A stretch of DNA of 19,870 bases, taken from the NCBI GenBank assembly GCA_004556655.1, contig SFGF01000068.1:1-19870 (forward strand), in the 5' to 3' direction. The position numbers and the translations under genes are program-made. Below, piece after piece: positions 15,581 to 19,870 of the stretch. The notes below the pieces were generated by a model that was not told the origin of the DNA, did no database searches, and was given only the letters and a program-made list of their open reading frames with translations. Position 1 is the stretch's first letter; every line of letters begins with the position of its first letter. The stretch is from Lachnospiraceae bacterium (GTDB taxonomy: Bacteria > Bacillota > Clostridia > Lachnospirales > Lachnospiraceae).

Positions 15581-16210
15581 TTAATCGAATCCTAAGTTTT
15601 CTTCGTCATATTCGTCCATATTCATAAATTCATCATCCGGGTCCCGATTGCTTCTGCCGGAACTCCTTGTAGTATTTCTGGACGAACCTCTGGAGGAGCT
15701 TCTGGAAGAACTTCTGGAATCGGACGGTTCCTCCCGTCTGCCGGAACGACCAGCTTCCTGAGACCTTGAATTTCTGCTGGGGCGGCCTGAATTACTGCCC
15801 GAAGAAGACCTTCCACTGCTACTTCTACGGCTGTCACTTCCACGATCATCCGCTTCGTTTTCTTCCCGTATTTTGTCAGATGCACTCTTACTTTCCGCAA
15901 AATCAATCTCATCTACCATAAGGCAAACACCATAGACTTTGTCTCCATCCCTGTTCGTATAATTATCATTCTGCATCCGGCCTTGAACTACGATTTTTAT
16001 ACCCTGGAATAAATATTTCTCAGCAAACTCCGCCCATCTTCCAAACGCAGTGCATCGGAAAAAATCTGCCTTAACATCCGCATCTTCCCTTGCATATTTG
16101 CGGTCCACCGCAAGCCGGAAATTTGCAATCGCCAATTCACCATTCTGTCCTGCTGTATACCTTATATCCGGATCTCTTACCAAGCGCCCCATCATGATTG
16201 ATTTGTTCAT
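15581..16210 (-). CDS. ssb: Single-stranded DNA-binding protein (209 aa)
   Basis: Binds single-stranded DNA during replication and repair, and recruits partners through its C-terminal tip. The N-terminal ~110 residues are a typical bacterial SSB OB-fold (MNKSIMMGRLVRDPDIRYT, FFRCTAFGRWAEFAEKYL, KIVVQGRMQNDNYTNRDGD). About residues 122-190 form an unusually Ser/Arg-rich linker (repeats of RSSS, GRSS and SRSS). The protein ends acidic, DEYDEENLGFD, in place of the common DDDIPF. ATG 16210 follows AGGAGG. It is the first large gene after a strong promoter and two leader terminators, so its level is probably set by attenuation. A chromosomal-type SSB is usually 140-180 aa, so this longer, Ser/Arg-rich form looks like a mobile-element or accessory copy. 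Confidence 0.95.
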   Translation of the reverse strand: MNKSIMMGRLVRDPDIRYTAGQNGELAIANFRLAVDRKYAREDADVKADFFRCTAFGRWAEFAEKYLFQGIKIVVQGRMQNDNYTNRDGDKVYGVCLMVDEIDFAESKSASDKIREENEADDRGSDSRRSSSGRSSSGSNSGRPSRNSRSQEAGRSGRREEPSDSRSSSRSSSRGSSRNTTRSSGRSNRDPDDEFMNMDEYDEENLGFD

Positions 16211-16353
16211 ATGCTTTCCTCCTGTAATCCATCATCCTTTGCAATAAAAAAGACATTCAGAATCTTTCTTCCAAATGTCAGCCCACAATGCTCTTTCTGC
16301 AATTTTCTGGTAAAAGTACCAATTTCATTCGTTATCCTCCTTTCTCTCTTCAT
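16207..16353 (-). CDS. Possible 48-aa small ORF overlapping the ssb start
   Basis: The 48 codons end in TGA overlapping the ssb ATG (ATGA), as in coupled gene pairs. The product is basic and protein-like (TFTRKLQKEHCGLTFGRK, then ILNVFFIAKDDG). Its ATG has no good ribosome site at normal spacing, although a perfect AGGAGGTGA lies about 17 bases upstream. It reads straight through the ssb-proximal terminator hairpin, so it competes with the 16-aa leader-peptide reading of the same DNA. Only one of the two may be used. No homologue recognised. Confidence 0.4.
   Translation of the reverse strand: MKRERRITNEIGTFTRKLQKEHCGLTFGRKILNVFFIAKDDGLQEESI
16246..16279 (-). terminator. ssb-proximal terminator/attenuator
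   Basis: In minus-strand RNA GACAUUUGGAA pairs with UUCUGAAUGUC (11 pairs, two G-U) around GAAAGA and is followed by UUUUUU. It sits about 36 bases upstream of the ssb ATG. The stop codon of a well-initiated 16-codon frame overlaps the first bases of the stem, the classical layout of a leader-peptide attenuator. Confidence 0.75.
16278..16328 (-). CDS. Candidate 16-aa leader peptide of ssb
   Basis: ATG 16328 has a perfect AGGAGG at seven bases. The frame encodes MKLVLLPENCRKSIVG and stops with TGA exactly at the 5' edge of the terminator stem. A ribosome waiting at or near the stop would mask the stem and allow readthrough into ssb. The position and ribosome site are strong; there is no direct evidence of regulation or of the effector. 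Confidence 0.45.
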   Translation of the reverse strand: MKLVLLPENCRKSIVG

Positions 16354-16444
16354 CCGAATACTATCTGTACTTCACCTCCTGATGCATGTTGCACGTTATG
16401 ATTTAGTTACCCATCTGCATTTGCTTCACTCTTTCCCGGAAACG

Positions 16445-16481
16445 AAAAAAGGCATTTAGAATTTTCCATTCTAAATGCCTT
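16445..16481 (-). terminator. First leader terminator of the ssb-recD operon
   Basis: GGCATTTAGAA and TTCTAAATGCC form a perfect stem of at least 11 pairs, extendable by AA/TT, followed in minus-strand RNA by UUUUUU. It lies about 120 bases after the predicted transcription start. An upstream TTAGAA (just 5' of the stem) could pair with the 3' arm as an antiterminator. Two further perfect small hairpins precede it in the leader (TTTCGGA-ACTG-TCCGAAA and AGGAAT-CTTGTGT-ATTCCT). Confidence 0.8.
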
Positions 16482-16487
16482 CTATTT

Positions 16488-16601
16488 CTAATTTTCCTTG
16501 AAAGACAGGAATACACAAGATTCCTCATAGTTTTCTTTCGGACAGTTCCGAAACCAAAAGTATCTATCCATCTTCCTGATGAATACAAATCCAAATTTCA
16601 T
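16488..16601 (-). CDS. Possible 37-aa (or 27-aa) aromatic-rich leader peptide of the ssb-recD operon
   Basis: A 38-codon frame begins with an ATG five bases from the -10 box; a second ATG at 16571 has AGGAAG directly before it. The reading is rich in Phe, Tyr and Trp (MKFGFVFIRKMDRYFWFRN) and ends with TAG just ahead of the terminator stem. YFW at residues 14-16 matches the leader at 11933-12013. It is a candidate attenuator peptide; translation start and use are uncertain. Confidence 0.4.
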   Translation of the reverse strand: MKFGFVFIRKMDRYFWFRNCPKENYEESCVFLSFKEN

Positions 16602-16605
16602 TTTT

Positions 16606-16634
16606 ATACTACCACAAGATATAGTATTCGTCAA
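16606..16634 (-). promoter_or_regulatory. Sigma-A promoter for the ssb-recD operon
   Basis: TTGACG (16629-16634) and TAGTAT (16606-16611) with an exact 17-bp spacer, 396 bases before ssb. It shares -35 sequence, spacing and downstream layout with the promoter at 12018-12046. Between it and the response-regulator stop (16635-16767) I see only AT-rich sequence with a weak ACAGC/GCTGT hairpin. Confidence 0.8.
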
Positions 16635-16767
16635 CTTATCTTTTTCAATATACTGTTTCACTTGTTTTTCTTACAACTCTACATCTCTGGCACCATAATA
16701 ATGCAAGCATACATAATTATCTTTTGGACGTAATAAGAATATACAGCAAATCTAGCTGTTTAGTATT

Positions 16768-17454
16768 TTAACTTACGAACCGATATCCTATTCCATATAC
16801 ATTTTGGATAATCTCTGGGTGTTTAGGATCAGACTCCAGTTTTTGCCGGATACGATGAATATGCGCCATAATGTTCATGTCATCACATAGATATTTTCTG
16901 TGCCACACAGCTTCATATAATTCTTTATATGTAATCACTCGGTTTTGATTGGATGCCAAATAATATATGATATCAAATTCCAGTTTCGTAAATGAAATTT
17001 CTTCTCCCTTCAAATAAATTTTCCTACTTCCCAGATTTATTATAAATCCTTGTTTTATCGACAGCGTATTTCCATCCAATATATGCTTTGTTCTCCTAAT
17101 CAGCGCTCTCACGCTTGCAATAATTTCTTCTGTTGCTTGTGGATATGCCAAATACTCATCAACCCCGGCCTCAATTGCCCTGACTTTTTCTTTAACCTTT
17201 TGTTCTCTTTCTATTTGCTCTGATAATAACAATATCGGAGTAAAATCATCCCTCAAACGGATACTTTTAACCACGCATAAGGAACGTTCTGTAAATATAC
17301 TATCTTTTATAATATAAAGAATAGTTGCACCGATTAACTCACCCCCATCATAAGGAAATGCTTGATAAACTATTTCAAATTGTTTACTAATACATTTCTC
17401 TATGGAATGATACAAGCCAATATCTTGAGAAATAACAACTACTTTACCAAACAT
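16768..17454 (-). CDS. OmpR-family response regulator with degenerate receiver (228 aa)
   Basis: A DNA-binding transcription regulator. ATG 17454 follows AGGAGG. The C-terminal ~95 residues are a clear winged-helix Trans_reg_C domain (EISFTKLEFDIIYYLASNQN, MNIMAHIHRIRQKLE, and a final NVYGIGYRFVS). The N-terminal ~120 residues have the receiver outline: PILLLSEQ supplies the Ser/Thr position and GVDEYLAYP replaces the usual DDYLxKP, so the conserved Lys is Tyr104. The acidic pair at the start is reduced to ISQD, while D51 in YIIKDS may be the phospho-acceptor. Control by classical phosphorylation is therefore doubtful. Lying after agrD-agrB, it takes the place normally held by AgrA (a LytTR protein), and is the best candidate to bind the TTACA repeats. 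Confidence 0.85.
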   Translation of the reverse strand: MFGKVVVISQDIGLYHSIEKCISKQFEIVYQAFPYDGGELIGATILYIIKDSIFTERSLCVVKSIRLRDDFTPILLLSEQIEREQKVKEKVRAIEAGVDEYLAYPQATEEIIASVRALIRRTKHILDGNTLSIKQGFIINLGSRKIYLKGEEISFTKLEFDIIYYLASNQNRVITYKELYEAVWHRKYLCDDMNIMAHIHRIRQKLESDPKHPEIIQNVYGIGYRFVS

Positions 17455-17531
17455 TTATTTTCCTCCTCATGTATCATATCACTACTACAGACAGCCGGTA
17501 AGCCACTGATACAGTACTTTTTTCATAATAT

Positions 17532-17550
17532 GCGTTTAGTTTCAAAACGC
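17532..17550. repeat. Perfect inverted repeat upstream of the response regulator
   Basis: GCGTTT and AAACGC flank a 7-base centre about 80 bp before the regulator's start, between the agrB terminator and the gene. It could be an operator or a small RNA hairpin. I found no convincing sigma-A promoter for the regulator itself in this 128-bp gap; TTACCG-17-TATGAT lies too close to the ribosome site. Confidence 0.35.
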
Positions 17551-17559
17551 TATATTTAG

Positions 17560-17592
17560 AAAAGCGGAAATAATATCATTTATCATTCCCGC
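17560..17592 (-). terminator. Terminator overlapping the agrB stop
   Basis: GCGGGAAU and AUUUCCGC (eight pairs, one G-U) flank a 13-base centre, followed by UUUUCU. The 5' arm contains the last codons and stop of agrB. The large loop makes it moderate in strength. It would separate agrDB from the regulator gene. Confidence 0.55.
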
Positions 17593-18173
17593 CTATCATT
17601 ACTCTTTTCAATTTTATATTTTACAACACCTATATATTGTGAAATTAAGATCACTAGAACAGTCCATGCTACCAGTGACACTATTTTATCAACACCACAC
17701 AGCGTACAAATAAACGTAAATGAAAAAACACCAATTAAGATTCTCATAGTTACCTTTTTGCAGTGCTCTTTCTCGTTACTATCAAGCTCTCTATTTACAT
17801 TCTCTACAGGCGCACATTTCCAAATTAAAGAAATGCTTATTAGGATAATTACCCATGCTGTTACCGTTGAAAGGATCCATTTGCTGCCAATAAACAAGAT
17901 CAAGTTCTGTACAGTAACCGAACAGATAAGACACGCCAAAAAACTGTTCAAGTGTACGCCACCCGCATATGTTCGCAATAACATGAAAATCCCGGTAAAA
18001 ATAATGAATTCTGGAATCATATGCAGATATATCGCTATACTCAAACAGATCACAAAGCAGCACAACATTTCAAGTCCAATCTGAAAACCATATTGATATA
18101 CTGCATATAATTCCTCGGAAACTGTACCGGTTTTAATAATATACCCCGTTAATTTTTCCGATAACCGTTTCAT
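17583..18173 (-). CDS. agrB: AgrB-family peptide-processing membrane protease (196 aa)
   Basis: Integral membrane cysteine protease that cuts the AgrD pro-peptide and forms the cyclic thiolactone signal. Family hallmarks are visible: LLRTYAGGVHLNS with R67 and catalytic H74, then catalytic C81 in SFLACLIC. There are about five or six hydrophobic segments, the usual KCAPVENVNREL after the central helices, and a length normal for the family. ATG 18173 overlaps the AgrD stop (ATGA), so the two are translationally coupled. Its expression should follow the agrD promoter at 18381-18409. Confidence 0.93.
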   Translation of the reverse strand: MKRLSEKLTGYIIKTGTVSEELYAVYQYGFQIGLEMLCCFVICLSIAIYLHMIPEFIIFTGIFMLLRTYAGGVHLNSFLACLICSVTVQNLILFIGSKWILSTVTAWVIILISISLIWKCAPVENVNRELDSNEKEHCKKVTMRILIGVFSFTFICTLCGVDKIVSLVAWTVLVILISQYIGVVKYKIEKSNDRRE

Positions 18174-18325
18174 TTTAAAACTGTTTCATTCTTTTTCAGT
18201 GCTTCAGGCATCTTTGGCTGATGATAGATATAGCAACATGCGCTGTCTGCAGACATCTTGCCAAGCTTCAGTGATACATTTGCCAGTACTTTTGCTGATT
18301 TGTTTTTTACATTTGTAGATTTCAT
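18170..18325 (-). CDS. agrD: AgrD-like cyclic autoinducer pro-peptide (51 aa)
   Basis: The precursor of the quorum-sensing peptide, too short for most gene calls. ATG 18325 follows AAAGGAG. An amphipathic basic N-terminus (NVKNKSAKVLANVSLKLGKM) precedes SADSACCYIYHQPKMPEAL, the AgrD pattern of a Cys-led pentapeptide followed by a conserved xQPKxPExL tail. Two adjacent cysteines (C30 and C31) allow either CCYIY or CYIYH as the thiolactone ring; alignment of HQPKMP with other clostridial tails slightly favours the first. The stop overlaps the agrB start. The charged tail KKNETVLK is removed on maturation in known systems. Confidence 0.9.
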   Translation of the reverse strand: MKSTNVKNKSAKVLANVSLKLGKMSADSACCYIYHQPKMPEALKKNETVLK

Positions 18326-18380
18326 AATAAGAATCTCCTTTCATTTCATGTGTTTTTTAATACACTAATACCTTATCACA

Positions 18381-18409
18381 AATATATATTCAAAATTACT
18401 TTCTGTAAA
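18381..18409 (-). promoter_or_regulatory. Promoter of agrD-agrB
   Basis: TTTACA (18404-18409) and TATATT (18381-18386) are 17 bp apart, about 50 bases before the agrD start. The -35 overlaps the second copy of the TTACA direct repeat, so the promoter is probably activated by the regulator that binds it. Confidence 0.6.
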
Positions 18410-18436
18410 AATACCGACTATTCATGTAATTTTTCC
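18403..18436 (-). promoter_or_regulatory. Candidate operator A (TTACA repeats 21 bp apart) upstream of agrD
   Basis: TTACAT (18424-18429) and TTACAG (18403-18408) are direct repeats exactly two helical turns apart. The 23-bp block 18414-18436 (beginning GGAAAAATTACATGAA on the minus strand) recurs at 18964-18986 with one mismatch. OmpR-family proteins bind direct repeats, which fits the regulator in this locus. Confidence 0.6.
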
Positions 18437-18460
18437 GAAAAAATATCACATCCTACAAAC

Positions 18461-18481
18461 AAAAAAAGCAATAATGCTTTT
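18461..18481 (-). terminator. Terminator after the stand-alone receiver gene
   Basis: AAAAGCA-UUAU-UGCUUUU, a perfect 7-bp stem followed by UUU, lies 7 bp after the stop of the 132-aa gene. It separates it from the agrD promoter. Confidence 0.75.
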
Positions 18482-18487
18482 GCTACA

Positions 18488-18886
18488 TCACTGCTTTTTA
18501 TCCGGACGATATTTTTTTAAATACCAGTTCCACGAAATTATATCCTCTATTTTTTTCCGATATTTCTGCTGATCCCCCACTGTCTCTATATAATCGAATG
18601 CTCCAGCTTCCAATATGGAAAAGATATCTTGTGGCGTTCCGCTTTCTATAAGTGCAAGAATTGGTACAGTATGGCCTAATTTCCCTTTTACTTTAACAAT
18701 CAATTCAAACGTTCCACTTTTCAGCATCTCCTCATCAAAGTGCATAATAACCACATCTGCATATGGATATTGGTTTTTTTCTAACAGTTCATATATGCAC
18801 CATATCAATTTATATCTGCCCTTAATGATTCTGTCTGTAACATCAAATACGTTTTTACGATTACTGAATAATAGTACCGTTTCCAT
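18488..18886 (-). CDS. Stand-alone degenerate receiver (CheY-like) protein (132 aa)
   Basis: A single receiver-fold domain with no output domain. ATG 18886 follows AAAGGTGG. The beta-3 segment YADVVIMHFD places D51 where the phospho-acceptor should be, and PILALIES and AGAFDYIETV follow as in receivers. The acidic pair near the N-terminus is absent (LLFSNRKN) and the conserved Lys is replaced in DYIETV. It therefore looks like a pseudo-receiver, perhaps a decoy, sequestering partner or allosteric regulator for the kinase encoded just upstream or for the OmpR-type regulator, whose receiver is similarly degenerate. A ~100-bp gap containing operator B precedes it. Confidence 0.7.
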   Translation of the reverse strand: METVLLFSNRKNVFDVTDRIIKGRYKLIWCIYELLEKNQYPYADVVIMHFDEEMLKSGTFELIVKVKGKLGHTVPILALIESGTPQDIFSILEAGAFDYIETVGDQQKYRKKIEDIISWNWYLKKYRPDKKQ

Positions 18887-18952
18887 GCCACACCACCTTT
18901 ATACAATATTTATCTTATTATTCTACCACCTTTTTCTTTTCATTAATTTTTA

Positions 18953-18986
18953 ATGTAATAAATCCGACTGTTCATGTAATTTTTCC
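18953..18986 (-). promoter_or_regulatory. Candidate operator B (TTACA repeats 21 bp apart) at the end of the kinase gene
   Basis: TTACAT (18974-18979) and TTACAT (18953-18958) are direct repeats 21 bp apart. The 23-bp block 18964-18986 is shared with operator A. It touches the kinase stop and lies about 70 bp before the receiver gene. No convincing -10 sits at the matching distance, so the promoter it serves is unclear (TAGAAT further down is possible). Confidence 0.55.
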
Positions 18987-19765
18987 TATTCACCATACAA
19001 CACTACCCTAACTGCAAAACGCTCCGGCACAGAATCATCAATCAAAACTGTTCCATGATATTTTGCTGCCACACGATATACGGATGGTAAACCTACGCCA
19101 TGATTTCCTGCATCCAACTTCGTTGACTTCAAATTACTGTCTTTGGTCTTTATAAGGTTTCCTTTATAATTGTTTGCAATATGTAAGAGAAGATTGTTCT
19201 TATCATATTTCATATGAATCTTTATGTATCTTTTCCCTTCTGCTTTCTGCGCCGCTTCCACAGCATTTTCTAACAAATTACCAAGAATCAGACACATATC
19301 TGCTCCCTTAAATGGCATTATCATTGGGATATTAATTTTTACCTCAAAATCGATTCCACTCTTTCGCGCCCTCACATGCCAATATCCAATCAAAGAATCG
19401 ATCACGATATTTCCGCTATTCACAATTCCAGATAATGTGATTCCACCCTCGTTCATTATCTCATTAACAAAATCCGTAATCTTATCACATTCTTTATTTT
19501 CCGCATATGCAAGGATTGTCACAAGATTATTTTTCATATTGTGTCTTACATCTCTTAATTGCAGTGTTGAAATTTCTCTTTCCTGCTGATGCCGTTCACA
19601 CAATTCCAATTGCTGCTCATATACAGAAGTCATCCGTCTTAGGTGAAGATCATCAGCCAGCTTCATGTATATATAGAAGATCAATATATTCATTCCAAGC
19701 AAAATAATTGCCGCAATCGCTGAACTCATCATCGCATGCTCATTATTCACTTTATATCCCAGCAT
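18986..19765 (-). CDS. AgrC-like GHKL sensor kinase, short N-terminus (259 aa)
   Basis: A membrane histidine kinase of the peptide-sensing HATPase_c_5/AgrC type. Residues about 14-36 form one hydrophobic helix (SSAIAAIILLGMNILIFYIY); a coiled linker leads to the phospho-His box LRDVRHNMKNNL (H75). The ATP-binding N box is LILGNLLENAVEAA (about 159-172) and the G box NHGVGLPSV (221-229). Typical AgrC proteins are about 430 aa with five to seven membrane helices, so the peptide-sensing part is missing here. ATG 19765 has no clear ribosome site and an in-frame TGA lies 21 bases upstream, so the N-terminus may be lost, frameshifted or supplied by another protein. It probably signals to the receivers encoded downstream. 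Confidence 0.85.
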   Translation of the reverse strand: MLGYKVNNEHAMMSSAIAAIILLGMNILIFYIYMKLADDLHLRRMTSVYEQQLELCERHQQEREISTLQLRDVRHNMKNNLVTILAYAENKECDKITDFVNEIMNEGGITLSGIVNSGNIVIDSLIGYWHVRARKSGIDFEVKINIPMIMPFKGADMCLILGNLLENAVEAAQKAEGKRYIKIHMKYDKNNLLLHIANNYKGNLIKTKDSNLKSTKLDAGNHGVGLPSVYRVAAKYHGTVLIDDSVPERFAVRVVLYGE

Positions 19766-19781
19766 AAAGATATTATGATAT

Positions 19782-19797
19782 GGGTGTCAAAACACCC
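19782..19797. promoter_or_regulatory. Hairpin before the kinase gene
   Basis: GGGTGT and ACACCC form a perfect 6-bp stem with a 4-base loop about 17 bp before the kinase ATG, with a T-run only on the plus strand. A 13-codon frame (MSYYKTGVLTPIS) with AAGGA upstream crosses it on the minus strand. It may be a terminator from the opposite strand or a leader element. Confidence 0.35.
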
Positions 19798-19870
19798 GTT
19801 TTATAGTAACTCATTAACTAACGTTCCTTGAAAATTTCATATAAGACAACAAATATTTCATATTAGTAGT

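Noticed and set aside
15622..15912. 96-codon alternative minus-strand frame within ssb
   Set aside because: It is an artefact of the Ser/Arg-rich repeat read in another frame.
16403..16594. 63-codon minus-strand frame across the ssb leader
   Set aside because: It begins with TTG without a ribosome site and runs through a strong terminator; the leader reading fits better.
19814..19870. Open frame at the right edge ending in a stop at 19814 (NMKYLLSYMKFSRNVS)
   Set aside because: Only about 18 codons are visible, and there is no way to tell a real C-terminus from chance.
1..19870. Integrative element boundaries, integrase, relaxase or att sites
   Set aside because: No such genes, and no long terminal direct or inverted repeats, are visible; ssb-recD content alone does not prove a mobile element.

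Overview
The window reads as accessory or chromosomal-island DNA from a low-GC Gram-positive anaerobe, most likely a clostridial or Lachnospiraceae-type gut bacterium. The evidence is strong AGGAGG ribosome sites, TTGAC-17-TAxxAT promoters, an AgrB/AgrD pair, an antimicrobial-peptide-type ABC transporter and low-GC codon use. Every convincing gene is on the minus strand, so transcription runs from high to low coordinates. No rRNA, tRNA, CRISPR array, transposase, integrase, relaxase or type IV secretion gene is visible.

In transcription order, 19765-16768 is a rearranged peptide quorum-sensing module. It holds a short AgrC-like GHKL kinase with one membrane segment, a stand-alone degenerate receiver, an AgrD-like pro-peptide too short for most gene callers, AgrB, and an OmpR-type (not LytTR-type) response regulator with a degenerate receiver. 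A 23-bp block carrying TTACA direct repeats 21 bp apart occurs twice, once beside a good promoter for agrD. It is a candidate operator for the regulator.

From 16634 to 12159 a strong promoter and a long, terminator-studded leader precede ssb, a two-TM basic protein, a RecD2-like helicase and a small coiled-coil/CxxC protein. From 12046 to 1522 a second promoter and leader of very similar design precede a CobS/MoxR-type AAA+ ATPase, a fused zincin-like (HECGH) and CobT-type vWA protein, three small proteins of unknown function, and two very large soluble helical proteins of unknown function (726 and 813 aa). Most junctions are 0-13 bp or overlapping. Two of the few real gaps after the AAA+ gene hold a hairpin directly in front of the next ribosome site.

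The most interesting features are (1) the AAA+ / zincin-vWA / giant-helical-protein operon, organised like known MoxR-vWA chaperone or conflict systems but with unrecognised partners, and (2) the twin promoter-leader-terminator modules. Both leaders encode a short aromatic-rich peptide with a YFW motif at nearly the same position, which suggests that the ssb-recD and AAA+-vWA halves are co-regulated by attenuation. The far downstream end (1-1079) is a separate operon for an antimicrobial-peptide-type ABC transporter with its own direct-repeat operator; only the start of its permease is in the window.
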